A DNA stretch of 21,020 bases, from positions 1 through 21,020 of IMG/VR virus record IMGVR_UViG_3300047564_000517, one strand, 5' to 3'. The notes below the pieces were generated by a model. It searched no databases, was not told where the DNA came from, and saw only the letters and a program-made list of their open reading frames with translations. Every line of letters starts with the position of its first letter. Position 1 is the stretch's first letter. This document shows positions 7,323 to 13,956 of the stretch, in pieces. This stretch comes from a virus. Position numbers and translations under genes: made by a program.

Positions 7323-7573
7323 TTGATAAGGGTCTGATATTTCTCGGCTAGTGTTGGTTTGGGGTCAGTGATAGTAACAATATTGGTTGAGTGAATCATA
7401 AAGACCCCACGGAGGGTATAATCCCCATACCAGGGCTCTAGAAACTCTTGATTTACCACTTGATAAGGCTGAGTCAGTTTACAATCGGGTTCTCCTAGTT
7501 CAGAAGTAACCTCGTCAATCTGACTCACCAGAATCTGTCCGTTCAATAGAACCAGCAGTTTCACATTCTCCAT
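7319..7573 (-). CDS. Sm-like small beta-barrel protein, copy 2
   Basis: This 84-aa protein begins MENVKLLVLLNGQILVSQI and ends ITDPKPTLAEKYQTLIK. The pattern KLxxLxxGQxLxxxI, a P-x-x-V strand, a W/Y-rich middle and a final strand IVTITDP match the neighbouring 7515-7865 protein and the 20373-20750 protein. The order of strands looks like the SH3/Sm-type barrel seen in many small phage proteins. It overlaps the upstream paralogue by 59 nt, but a strong AGGAGAAA Shine-Dalgarno sits right before its ATG, so the overlap is genuine. Its stop overlaps the gp43 start. The fold is a pattern-based inference; function is unknown, though location suggests a replication or RNA-binding accessory. Confidence 0.7.
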   Translation of the reverse strand: MENVKLLVLLNGQILVSQIDEVTSELGEPDCKLTQPYQVVNQEFLEPWYGDYTLRGVFMIHSTNIVTITDPKPTLAEKYQTLIK

Positions 7574-7865
7574 TATTTTCTCCTAAGACTTGTGTTGTGA
7601 ACAGACTAGTTAGCTTGTCTACCGGGTCGGTCAATGTTGTAACTGATTCTGGGGGAATCTGAATCGTGGTGTCCTTAGAGAGCATCGGCCAGCGGTTTAA
7701 TGAGATGCTGCTCTGAGATTCACCATTGATTGCATAAGAACCAGTGACCTTTACTTCACAAGGATTCTCTAGAATGTAGCAGACAACTCTCTCTTCATAG
7801 AGTCCTTCCTTTACGTCTGCAATCAGGTTCTCACCCGTTGTCAATAGAATAAGTTTGATAGTCAT
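7515..7865 (-). CDS. Sm-like small beta-barrel protein, copy 1
   Basis: This 116-aa protein begins MTIKLILLTTGENLIADVKE, has a NPCEVKV strand, a long loop, LNRWPMLSKDTTIQIPPESV and TLTDPVDKLTSLF, then a low-complexity acidic tail ending TDSGESD. The first 85 residues parallel the two other Sm-like proteins in the window (LxTGExLxAxV, NPxxV, W, VTxxTxP). The tail is unique to this copy and is encoded over the start of copy 2. The ATG overlaps the stop of the 107-aa gene (ATGA). It is expected to be co-transcribed with DNA polymerase from the promoter at 8209-8237. No enzyme motif is visible. Confidence 0.7.
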   Translation of the reverse strand: MTIKLILLTTGENLIADVKEGLYEERVVCYILENPCEVKVTGSYAINGESQSSISLNRWPMLSKDTTIQIPPESVTTLTDPVDKLTSLFTTQVLGENNGECETAGSIERTDSGESD

Positions 7866-8185
7866 AGTTTTTTGCTATAGTTAGCTAATACATCGTACAT
7901 AAAATCAACAAAGTGGTCCGGGTCTATCTCATCAATAACCCATTTACAAGTTGCTTTATCCTTCACAAAACCAAACCCATTCCACCACTTACAAGCAAAT
8001 GTTTTCATTTCTTGTCGGTTGAGTTCTTTTGGTTGTGGTTCATCCAGAGCCCCTCTAGCACGGTCTAGTAAGGTGTAGTCCGCATCACAAACCGGCCACA
8101 TAGACTCATGCTCAGCCACACTCCCCGCTTCCTCAGCAAAACAAAGAAGCTCGGCACATAAGGCCCGCCATTCATCAACAGTCAT
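7862..8185 (-). CDS. Hypothetical protein, 107 aa, first gene of the polymerase operon
   Basis: The protein begins MTVDEWRALCAELLCFAEEA and contains DYTLLDRARGALDEPQP at about residues 36-52, a phrase that recurs in Synechococcus phage proteins of unknown function (recalled, not searched). The second half, KTFACKWWNGFGFVKD to the end, looks like a separate small helical domain. A strong AGGAGA Shine-Dalgarno precedes the ATG and a sigma70-type promoter lies 24 nt further upstream. It has four cysteines but no CxxC pair. It heads the unit that reads through the Sm-like genes into gp43. The two-part look suggests a domain fusion, but this is inference. Confidence 0.75.
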   Translation of the reverse strand: MTVDEWRALCAELLCFAEEAGSVAEHESMWPVCDADYTLLDRARGALDEPQPKELNRQEMKTFACKWWNGFGFVKDKATCKWVIDEIDPDHFVDFMYDVLANYSKKL

Positions 8186-8208
8186 GTCTCTCCTTGTAGT
8201 TCAGGGCC

Positions 8209-8237
8209 ATCATAGCACGAAAATGGGGACCTGTCAA
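8209..8237 (-). promoter_or_regulatory. Sigma70-type promoter of the DNA polymerase operon
   Basis: The minus strand has TTGACA (8232-8237), a 17-nt spacer and TATGAT (8209-8214), with TGC before the -10 (extended -10). The leader is about 17 nt to a good Shine-Dalgarno and the ATG at 8185. The -35 lies inside a hairpin that looks like the terminator of the upstream hsp20 unit. Confidence 0.85.
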
Positions 8238-8262
8238 CCCTGGATTTTGCCAGGAGGTCCCC
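8225..8262 (-). terminator. Hairpin after hsp20, overlapping the next promoter
   Basis: Outer arms GGGGACCT (8225-8232) and AGGTCCCC (8255-8262) pair perfectly over 8 bp, and inner arms CCTGG (8239-8243) and CCAGG (8250-8254) pair over 5 bp with loop ATTTTG. On the minus strand the stem is followed by ATTTTCG, a short T-run, so termination may be partial. Six unpaired bases on one side include most of the -35 box of the polymerase-operon promoter. Confidence 0.6.
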
Positions 8263-8299
8263 AATTTGGCGATGATAGTTGGGTGTAGCCCGAGACTAT

Positions 8300-8731
8300 T
8301 TAGAGATAGACTTTCTTTTTCTGGTGTTCTGGAATCACCTTATGAAGCCGGACCGTTAGTAGACCATCTTCAAAAACAACCTCATCAACCCGAATATCAT
8401 CAGGAATAGTCCAAGACCGAGTAAAGGAACGCTTGGCAAGACCCCGGTGCTTGTAATTGGACGTGGTGTCTTCCTCTTTCTGGCCCTCTACAAAGAGCTT
8501 ATTGTTCTCTGTGTATACTACAATTTCGCCCTTCCTGAAGCCCGCCAGAGCAACTTCCAATCTCATTGCAACACTACTTTCTTCAATAATGTTGTAGGGT
8601 GGATAGTTTGCTTCTGTTTGGTGAAGACTGTTAAACCGATGAAACCACTCATCCATACCAATGGAATAGCGGTCAACATCATCAAGAAACTTCTGCAGAT
8701 TTGCAGTATTGTACTTTGCTAGTAGACTCAT
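8300..8731 (-). CDS. hsp20: Hsp20 small heat-shock protein
   Basis: This 143-aa alpha-crystallin-family protein is an ATP-independent holdase. The variable N-terminus (1-45) contains DRYSIGMDEWFHRF; the alpha-crystallin domain starts at YPPYNIIEE and includes LEVALAGFRKGEIVVY, the loop LFVEGQKEED, the conserved RGLAKRSFTRSWTIPDDIRV and EDGLLTVRL. The C-terminus is a basic tail (HQKKKVYL) without the usual IxI motif, although VIP follows the domain. A strong AAGGAGA Shine-Dalgarno precedes the ATG after a 124-nt gap containing a small hairpin. Hsp20 next to RegA is a hallmark of cyanomyoviruses. It probably assists virion protein folding or binds host membranes, which is inference from the family. 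Confidence 0.93.
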   Translation of the reverse strand: MSLLAKYNTANLQKFLDDVDRYSIGMDEWFHRFNSLHQTEANYPPYNIIEESSVAMRLEVALAGFRKGEIVVYTENNKLFVEGQKEEDTTSNYKHRGLAKRSFTRSWTIPDDIRVDEVVFEDGLLTVRLHKVIPEHQKKKVYL

Positions 8732-8786
8732 AATGGTTCTCCTTAATAAGCGAGAGTGTATGGGACCCTTGAAGGCATCCCGGATT

Positions 8787-8805
8787 GTGCAAGTAACCCT
8801 TGCAC
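8787..8805 (-). promoter_or_regulatory. Leader hairpin upstream of hsp20
   Basis: GTGCAAG (8787-8793) and CTTGCAC (8799-8805) form a perfect 7-bp stem with a 5-nt loop in the 124-nt gap between regA and hsp20. No T-run follows on the minus strand, so it is not an obvious terminator; it may stabilise mRNA or mark a processing site. The rest of the gap shows TATAGT without a matching -35, and the hsp20 Shine-Dalgarno. Confidence 0.45.
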
Positions 8806-8855
8806 CATACTATATTAGGCGAGAACCTTATGAGCCTCTAGTGAAGTTAACCGAA

Positions 8856-9305
8856 CTACTGATTTTCGGTTGGCCGAACCTTTTTGCCAATGTTGTACTT
8901 GGGCTCTAGAATCCACTCGTGCTTTTCCTTATATGGGAGCACTTTTATTTGGTTGAGTGGAGCAATGTCCTGAATCATCTCAGGATTTACTACAGTCACA
9001 AGACCCCAATCTGCCAGGAGCCTTATGATTCGGTTGCGACGTTGAATGTCGTTTACGGTAATGTTGGTGGGTTTACCGTCCAGGGCGAAAAGTTCTTTAA
9101 ATCCGGTCAGGAAATATTTTCCTTGTTTATGCAAAATATGGCAGCTCTGAAAGAGTTTTTTCTCTTTTCTAGAGGCGACACCAATTCTCGTAAGGGTCTC
9201 ACGGACCTTAAGGAAATCATCCGGTTCTGCTAGGAGAACCTCCACCATCATATCAGGAGTCCAATGTACCTGAGGCTCAATATTCTGTGACATAGTTTTG
9301 TTCAT
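8856..9305 (-). CDS. regA: RegA translational repressor
   Basis: RegA binds the initiation regions of early phage mRNAs (including its own and gp44/gp45 in T4) and blocks ribosome binding. The core MVEVLLAEPDDFLKVRETLTR..., KLFQSCHILHKQGKYF, FKELFALDG and DIQRRNRIIRLLADWGLV aligns by eye throughout with T4 RegA, including the DNA-polymerase-like RNA-binding region. Relative to T4 (122 aa) there is an N-terminal extension of about 17 residues and a C-terminal tail of about 30 (IQDIAPLNQIKVLPYKEK...). The frame is open from GTG 9317, ATG 9305 is preferred, and ATG 9251/9248 just before VEVLL is a possible T4-like start. None has a strong Shine-Dalgarno. It follows gp62 by about 20 nt. Confidence 0.93.
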   Translation of the reverse strand: MNKTMSQNIEPQVHWTPDMMVEVLLAEPDDFLKVRETLTRIGVASRKEKKLFQSCHILHKQGKYFLTGFKELFALDGKPTNITVNDIQRRNRIIRLLADWGLVTVVNPEMIQDIAPLNQIKVLPYKEKHEWILEPKYNIGKKVRPTENQ

Positions 9306-9323
9306 ACTTATATTCACTTCATT

Positions 9324-9331
9324 TATTTATG
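9324..9331 (-). promoter_or_regulatory. Late-promoter-like box (CATAAATA) before regA
   Basis: The minus strand reads CATAAATAAATG, matching TATAAATA at 7 of 8 positions, 19 nt before the regA ATG and overlapping the gp62 stop. The position fits a late start for regA-hsp20, but the box is AT-rich and short, so chance is possible. Confidence 0.4.
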
Positions 9332-9713
9332 ATTTGCCACCAGTCTCTAATCTATCCCTAATAAACTGCAACTGTTTCTTGGTTAGAATCTTAAGAGCCT
9401 GGATTGCCTTCTCATTGCTATAACCATAATACTTCTTGACGCACTCAAGGTCCTCAATTTTGGTCTTCTTGAGCCAAGGTGAAAACCTCTTACGTTTGCG
9501 AATACTATGTAGATAGAATGAATACTGCATATCCTTATCAAGTTGATGATAAATGTTCATCTCATTAGCGAACATAATACAATCAATCTCTGCTGATAGG
9601 ACCTTATTTACAATGTAAGGTGCATAATCTTTGGTGCAACTCGGGTCTTCTTCCATAAGATTTCTCTTATTGAAGTTGATGGAGTTCATCCAATCTTTAA
9701 GTTCAATAGTCAT
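9327..9713 (-). CDS. gp62: Clamp loader small subunit (T4 gp62)
   Basis: gp62 joins four gp44 subunits to form the clamp loader that opens the gp45 ring. The 128-aa protein has the cyanophage gp62 pattern: ELKDWMNSINFNKRNLMEED at the start, YAPYIVNKVLSAEIDCIMFANEMN in the middle, and RKRKRFSPWLKKTK plus KKYYGYSNEKAIQALKILTK near the end. It is shorter than T4 gp62 (187 aa), as in other cyanophages. The ATG at 9713 overlaps the stop of the preceding unknown gene as ATGA; an in-frame TTG 9 nt upstream is less likely. It has no ATPase motif, as expected for the family. Confidence 0.88.
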   Translation of the reverse strand: MTIELKDWMNSINFNKRNLMEEDPSCTKDYAPYIVNKVLSAEIDCIMFANEMNIYHQLDKDMQYSFYLHSIRKRKRFSPWLKKTKIEDLECVKKYYGYSNEKAIQALKILTKKQLQFIRDRLETGGKS

Positions 9714-10144
9714 AAGAACCAATCAAAAATGCGTTTGTACCAAGGCTTTGGGAAATCATCGTAGTATGAAGACACAGTAAAAGATGGTGTTGTTTTATAT
9801 TCTGCCATTGATAAAAGTTTACCAATAATAAGCTCCACATTATCATAATCTATGGGATTGATGCTCTTAAGACCCACAGTCAAGCATCCATAGTGCCACG
9901 GAATTGATAGGTTGTTGATGATAAAATCCCGACCACACATTTTATACGGCTCATCTCCATAACAAAACCTTGAGAGTAATCTCTGGTATTCCTGATACAA
10001 ATCTTTATCATCAAATGGCTGAATAGGTTTTACATTAACCAAGAGATAAAACCACCCCTTATCAAAACCAATAGATTCTCCACCATCAAATGCTGCTTCT
10101 CTAATAGACTCAATCGTCCAACCTTTAGTTAATGGTACACTCAT
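9710..10144 (-). CDS. Unknown protein inserted between gp44 and gp62, 144 aa
   Basis: I do not recognise this 144-aa protein. It begins MSVPLTKGWTIESIREAAFD and is rich in aromatic residues, with GWFYLLVNVKPIQPFDD, RFCYGDEPYKMCGRDF and a C-terminal PKPWYKRIFDWFL. The W/F-rich C-terminus could bind a partner protein or membrane. Both ends overlap neighbours as ATGA (gp44 stop at 10141-10143, gp62 start at 9713), so it is translationally coupled into the clamp-loader cistrons, which are directly adjacent in T4. Base composition looks like its neighbours. A clamp-loader or clamp-associated accessory role is a guess from position only. Confidence 0.8.
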   Translation of the reverse strand: MSVPLTKGWTIESIREAAFDGGESIGFDKGWFYLLVNVKPIQPFDDKDLYQEYQRLLSRFCYGDEPYKMCGRDFIINNLSIPWHYGCLTVGLKSINPIDYDNVELIIGKLLSMAEYKTTPSFTVSSYYDDFPKPWYKRIFDWFL

Positions 10145-11085
10145 AAAAACTCACATTCACACATTAACTCAGTAAGACACGCAAGAAGATTTATCTCTTG
10201 GTCACACACAAAACTTCCCTGATACTGATATTTTGCAATCACAAGAACTGCTGCAGGAATAGATGCCGGAACCAGGTTTTCATAAAGAGCATCATAGATT
10301 TTCCTCATAATGGTTGTAATGTCATTATCAAGGTTTGAGACAACCCACTTACGAACCTCTGGAAAGTTCTTCTGCTTCAGGTTAGTGATAAGCTCATTTA
10401 CAGAAACATCAGTGAAGGTTGCAAGAATACCCGCATCAATCTTACCTCCAGTGGCATAACGTTGACACTCATTGAGGATTCTCCTGAAGTCTGGAAAGTG
10501 AGATGAAATAAGTTCTACTAGAACTTTTTTATCATACTCAATCTTTTCCGTATCCAAGATTTTCTGGAGTCGTACAAAGAATGCCGAAGCCATCTGGGCT
10601 CTTTGTTTACCCTTGATAGAAAAGTCGATGCAGGCACACCTTGAGTGTAGTGGCTCAATAATCTTGTTCTTATAGTTGCAAGTAAAGATGAACCTGCAGT
10701 TATTATAGAACGTCTCAATGTTGGCCCGAAGAAGTAGCTGAACGTCATTGGTTACGTTGTCACTCTCGTCTACAATGATGACCTTATGTTTAGAATGTCC
10801 TGTAAGAGATACAGTAGATGCAAAGTTCTTTGCCTGGTTTCTTACAGTATCAAGAAACCTTCCCTCATCAGAACCGTTGATTACATAAAAGTCTGCACCA
10901 ATCTCATTACACAGGGCTTTTGCAATCGTGGTCTTTCCAACCCCCGGTGGACCCGAGAGAAGAAGATTTGGAATCTCTCCTTTGACCACAAACTCCTTAA
11001 AGGTCTTCTTTAGGTCCTCGGGGAGAATACATTCATCAATTACCTTCGGGCGATAACGCTCGCTGAACAGGAATTCACTTGCCAT
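10141..11085 (-). CDS. gp44: Clamp loader ATPase subunit (T4 gp44)
   Basis: gp44 is the AAA+ subunit of the clamp loader. From ATG 11085 it is 314 aa (T4 319 aa): Walker A GPPGVGKT at 45-52, Walker B VIIVDESD with Asp106-Glu107, sensor 1 RFIFTCNY near 131-138, and the SRC arginine-finger motif SRCACIDF at 148-155. The N-terminal ERYRPK is the RFC-box-type start of this family. An in-frame TTG at 11091 is the open-frame limit, but ATG 11085 right after the upstream stop is preferred. The C-terminal collar domain is complete. It is co-transcribed with gp45 and gp62; the T4 order 45-44-62 is kept with two insertions. Confidence 0.95.
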   Translation of the reverse strand: MASEFLFSERYRPKVIDECILPEDLKKTFKEFVVKGEIPNLLLSGPPGVGKTTIAKALCNEIGADFYVINGSDEGRFLDTVRNQAKNFASTVSLTGHSKHKVIIVDESDNVTNDVQLLLRANIETFYNNCRFIFTCNYKNKIIEPLHSRCACIDFSIKGKQRAQMASAFFVRLQKILDTEKIEYDKKVLVELISSHFPDFRRILNECQRYATGGKIDAGILATFTDVSVNELITNLKQKNFPEVRKWVVSNLDNDITTIMRKIYDALYENLVPASIPAAVLVIAKYQYQGSFVCDQEINLLACLTELMCECEFL

Positions 11086-11087
11086 AA

Positions 11088-11432
11088 TCAATCAATAATA
11101 AAAACGTGGACTTTAAGACCTTTACTGTTAGCTATATCAATCATATGTTTTGTCCCCTTACTCTTCCCATCCCATAAGGCCAAAAGAGCCTCTGCATTCT
11201 CAGCCATCTCTACATTCCTGCGGTAGCCTGCTGATTTACCATACTTGTCCCAGTTAGCCGGAAACTTTTCACAAAGAATGTTATTAGCCTGAGCCCAGAG
11301 TTCCCCTAGCCTGTCAGCACCGCGAGCTGCACCACTAATCACTAAAGTTGGAGTCCAATCACATTCGCTCAAGGCTTTTATAAGATATTCTGGATTAGTA
11401 CAGTCTCGGCTTCCGGCAATGATGGTTCTCAT
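11088..11432 (-). CDS. SLOG-domain (DUF2493/YspA-like) protein
   Basis: From ATG 11432 this is 114 aa with a single Rossmann-like domain. The nucleotide-binding signature is IIAGSRDCTNPEYL at the start and LVISGAARGADRLGELWAQ at about residues 37-55, followed by FPANWDKYGKSAGYRRNVEM and LLALWDGKSKGTKHMID. These are the hallmarks of DUF2493/YspA-type SLOG proteins, which bind nucleotide-derived ligands; the true ligand is unknown. The frame opens at TTG 11456, but the first ATG gives the natural start just before the core strand RTIIAGSR. It sits between gp45 and gp44 in the clamp operon. Possible roles include sensing or sequestering a nucleotide signal during infection, which is inference. 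Confidence 0.85.
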   Translation of the reverse strand: MRTIIAGSRDCTNPEYLIKALSECDWTPTLVISGAARGADRLGELWAQANNILCEKFPANWDKYGKSAGYRRNVEMAENAEALLALWDGKSKGTKHMIDIANSKGLKVHVFIID

Positions 11433-11448
11433 AATATAAGAACCAGAA

Positions 11449-12114
11449 TCAACCAAAAACGCTATCGGGCTCTAGAGCAATCCAATAAGACACATCCATA
11501 TTCATATTCTCAAAGCGAGATAGGAGCTTCTGAGAAATCACCACCTCATAAGAACCGGGCAGAATACGGAGATTCTCAACCTTAAAGTTGAAAGCGAAGT
11601 TGGAATCAGCTTCTCCAACAATCATTGAGAACTCATTGGAAGTGTCGTTCTTCTTATCGCGCACCACTAGTTTCACTTCACCATTCTCACCAACCACAGA
11701 AAGGTCTGGAAGTTGATAGACAGACGATGCCTTCAGGAGCTTATCAAGTTCTTTGGTATCCAGAACGAAGCAAACGTCTTGACTCGGAAGAACAATGTCC
11801 TTATCTGGAGGAGTTACAATGACGTTGGGGTCTGCAAAGAAGTACTTGGAACGAGACTTACCTTCTTTGATTACGACGTGACTGCCGTTCTCAAAGTCCA
11901 GTTCAGCATTCTTATGAAGAGACAGACCATTCAGAAACTGGTTGAGGTCATAGATACCGAAGTCCCTTGGGAAGGATTCTTCAATCGTAGCCTGTGCCAG
12001 AATGTTCTTGGCATTGCTAATGGTCTTGATTACATTCCCTTCACGGAACAGAAGAGACTGATTGATATTGGAGAAGTTCTTTAGAATTGAGATTGTAGCG
12101 TCAGATAGTTTCAT
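11449..12114 (-). CDS. gp45: Sliding clamp (T4 gp45)
   Basis: gp45 forms the trimeric ring that holds the polymerase on DNA and also activates late transcription with gp55. The 221-aa protein matches T4 gp45 (228 aa): MKLSDATISILKNFSNIN at the N-terminus, AIYDLNxFLxxLSL-like IYDLNQFLNGLSL at about 54-66, ADPNVIVTPPDKDIVLPS in the interdomain region, and FAFNFKVENLRILPGSYEV near 173-191. The C-terminus YWIALEPDSVFG parallels T4's YVVALEADS. No strong Shine-Dalgarno; the ATG is 7 nt after the upstream stop. Both the polymerase tail TTLDSFFV and gp55 are expected partners. Confidence 0.95.
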   Translation of the reverse strand: MKLSDATISILKNFSNINQSLLFREGNVIKTISNAKNILAQATIEESFPRDFGIYDLNQFLNGLSLHKNAELDFENGSHVVIKEGKSRSKYFFADPNVIVTPPDKDIVLPSQDVCFVLDTKELDKLLKASSVYQLPDLSVVGENGEVKLVVRDKKNDTSNEFSMIVGEADSNFAFNFKVENLRILPGSYEVVISQKLLSRFENMNMDVSYWIALEPDSVFG

Positions 12115-12121
12115 AATTTAA

Positions 12122-12451
12122 TCAGCGGGTGAACTCGGTGATGCCATTGTCTTTGCGGCTATAATGTCCGTCAAAGTGCATCAGTAGCATAGCATAGTGA
12201 ATGACCTTAAGGAGGTCTCGCTTGTTGCGACCATCCTTCTCACCATAACGGGAGCCGTACTTGAGAATGTTGGCCTGACAGAAAGCAGAAGCAAGGTCCT
12301 TGGCAGCCATCAGGTCAATAGTCTGAATATCGTGGTATTCACTATTGTTGCCACAGTAATGGCTGTTGTATGTACTGATTACGTATTCTTGAATGTCGTT
12401 GAGAATCTTGTCTTCATTATATTTCCAAAGGTGATTTTGGTTGGGTGTCAT
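12122..12451 (-). CDS. DUF3310-like protein, first gene of the clamp operon
   Basis: This 109-aa protein contains HYCGNNSEYHDIQTIDLM, then LASAFCQANILKYGSRYGEKDG and RNKRDLLKVIHYAMLLMHF. The QTID, (F)CxxNxxKYxxR and DLxKxxxY features match the DUF3310 phage family (often annotated as a nucleotide kinase-like protein). Function is not established. ATG 12451 is preceded by AGGATGAA as a Shine-Dalgarno and by a sigma70-type promoter at 12478-12506, so it is the first gene of the unit running to hsp20. Cyanophages commonly carry this gene next to gp45. Confidence 0.8.
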   Translation of the reverse strand: MTPNQNHLWKYNEDKILNDIQEYVISTYNSHYCGNNSEYHDIQTIDLMAAKDLASAFCQANILKYGSRYGEKDGRNKRDLLKVIHYAMLLMHFDGHYSRKDNGITEFTR

Positions 12452-12477
12452 TTCATCCTATTTTGTTGACCGGGCTC

Positions 12478-12506
12478 ATTCTAGCACGGTTGTTCTGGCT
12501 TGTCAA
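12478..12506 (-). promoter_or_regulatory. Sigma70-type promoter of the clamp/clamp-loader operon
   Basis: TTGACA (12501-12506), 17-nt spacer, TAGAAT (12478-12483) with TGC before the -10, on the minus strand. Transcription should start near 12471, about 20 nt before the ATG at 12451. It lies just downstream of the terminator of the preceding gene, cleanly separating two units. Confidence 0.87.
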
Positions 12507-12537
12507 GGGGTTGGGTCAATGGTGTTTATGTCCAAAC

Positions 12538-12563
12538 AAAAAAGAGGGCCTGTTGAGCCCCCT
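12538..12563 (-). terminator. Intrinsic terminator after the virion-type gene
   Basis: Arms AGAGGGC (12543-12549) and GCCCCCT (12557-12563) give a 7-bp stem with one G-U pair and a 7-nt loop, followed on the minus strand by TTTTTTG. It lies about 23 nt after the stop codon at 12586. Confidence 0.8.
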
Positions 12564-12585
12564 TGGTTCTTATTTTGTATTGAGT

Positions 12586-13920
12586 TCAGGCTCTTCTTGC
12601 TGCTTGGAAAGTGCGATTCAACTGCTGGGACCTTTTGGTCTGCATTTTTTGTCTTTTTGATCCGGGTTCGGTTTTCTGTAGCTCCTCACTTTTCCTAAAG
12701 GCTCTCATTGCCGGGGAATATCCCCACTTATCATTATAGGATGGTTTACCTTCATAAGGACTCACAAACCCCTCAAGAATATCCATAATCCACTCCTCAC
12801 TCATAGAGGCAATAATGGCATCAGCGGACTCAAGGTCATGAGCGTAACCTTCATCTAGAAGGTAATCTGCAATGGTGTTGTAGGAATCAACTTCTTCATT
12901 GTAAGGACCACCAACATATCTCATAGTGCCAAATGCACTCTTAGCTCCTCGTTCTTTTTTAACTCCTCGGGTGGAACCTCTTTCTGCTCTTCGGTTTGAT
13001 GTTTGTTGACCTGCCAGTTCACCTGGAATGGCATATGCTTTATTTCTTTTTCTTATTTTTTGTAGTGGAGTCAGTTCGTCATCTGCCTTGGATTCATCAA
13101 TATAAGCTTCATAAAGACCCTCCCAAGTATAATCACTCAGGTCATAACCCTCTTCCCAGAGACCTTCTACCCAGGATTCAAACTCATAATCTTCTTTTTG
13201 CATAGCACTGCGTAGACGCTGACCAGCTCGGAAAGTTGCAACAACGGCAGGATTTTGTGCGGCAGCACGACCGGCAGCACCACCAAGAGTTTTACCATGG
13301 CGCTCAAGGAAACGAGACCCCTTCTTTGCACCAACACGAGCTGCCTGAGCGGCCTTGGTATCGCTAACAGACTGCCAAGTATCACCTAGAGTCTTAAGGC
13401 CCTTACGGGTAGATGCAATGTCTTGTTGAGCCTTATTTTTAGCCCACTCAATCGCACCAGCAATGCCTTTCTTAGTTTGGGTCGGAGTTTCCTTCTTGGC
13501 CTTAGGTTGTTCTTGTTTGGCAGCCTTTGTTGCCTGGCTACGGAGAGCAGCCTTCATACCAGAAGGACGCTCAGCAGATGCACGTTCTTCGGCTTCCCGA
13601 CGAGCAGCCTTCTCCCTACGAAGACGAGCGATTGCAGCACTTTTAGCACCACCCTTAAGGGACCCGATGGATTTACCACTCTTAGTTACGGGCTCAATGC
13701 GTGAACCACCGGCACGGGCTTCAGTCAGAATATAAGACTCTGCAATATCATAAACCCATTCAACAAACTCTTCAACACCTACTTCTTCAATAAGACCTTC
13801 AACGTCCCCCTTATCAAGGCCCATCTCATAAAAGTACTCGGTTGCAATCTCAACTTCTTCGTCTAGTTGATAGATTTCTTGATATGCTTCCTGAAGATAC
13901 GCAAAGTCCCGTGATTCCAT
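12586..13920 (-). CDS. KA-rich virion-type protein of cyanophages, 444 aa
   Basis: This protein has acidic helical ends and a strongly basic middle. Residues 1-65 (MESRDFAYLQEAYQEIYQ..., ending AESYILTEAR) are acidic; residues 70-245 are Ala/Lys/Arg-rich (KAARREAEERASAERPSG, KAAQAARVGAKKGSRFLERH); then come the cyanophage motif WVEGLWEEGYDLSDYTWEGL, a spacer, and IADYLLDEGYAHDLESADAI. The tail is GYSPAMRAFRKSEELQKTEP. Several cyanophage proteins of unknown, presumed structural role share the EEGYDLSxYTW and SPAMxAxRKSEEL phrases (from memory). The ATG has an AGAGGATT Shine-Dalgarno, an AATAAATA late box upstream and a terminator downstream, so it is a single-gene late unit. An internal head or DNA-binding role is inference. 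Confidence 0.8.
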   Translation of the reverse strand: MESRDFAYLQEAYQEIYQLDEEVEIATEYFYEMGLDKGDVEGLIEEVGVEEFVEWVYDIAESYILTEARAGGSRIEPVTKSGKSIGSLKGGAKSAAIARLRREKAARREAEERASAERPSGMKAALRSQATKAAKQEQPKAKKETPTQTKKGIAGAIEWAKNKAQQDIASTRKGLKTLGDTWQSVSDTKAAQAARVGAKKGSRFLERHGKTLGGAAGRAAAQNPAVVATFRAGQRLRSAMQKEDYEFESWVEGLWEEGYDLSDYTWEGLYEAYIDESKADDELTPLQKIRKRNKAYAIPGELAGQQTSNRRAERGSTRGVKKERGAKSAFGTMRYVGGPYNEEVDSYNTIADYLLDEGYAHDLESADAIIASMSEEWIMDILEGFVSPYEGKPSYNDKWGYSPAMRAFRKSEELQKTEPGSKRQKMQTKRSQQLNRTFQAARRA

Positions 13921-13944
13921 AATCCTCTAAGGTGTTTGTGATTC

Positions 13945-13952
13945 TATTTATT
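13945..13952 (-). promoter_or_regulatory. T4-type late promoter box (AATAAATA)
   Basis: The minus strand reads CAATAAATAG, the same 10-mer as at 932-941, 24 nt before the ATG at 13920. It matches TATAAATA at 7 of 8 positions and is followed by a good Shine-Dalgarno at the proper distance from the start. Confidence 0.7.
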
Positions 13953-13956
13953 GTTA

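Noticed and set aside
8813-8820. TATAGT before hsp20 as a promoter -10
   Set aside because: No -35 hexamer is present at 16-18 bp upstream and the spacing does not fit the other promoters.
12441-12698. Plus-strand open frames across the 12452-12585 gap
   Set aside because: They run antisense through a promoter and a terminator and have no initiation signals or known domain.
13423-13735. Long plus-strand open frames opposite the virion-type gene
   Set aside because: They are antisense shadows of the Ala/Lys/Arg-rich coding region and lack ribosome-binding sites and recognisable domains.
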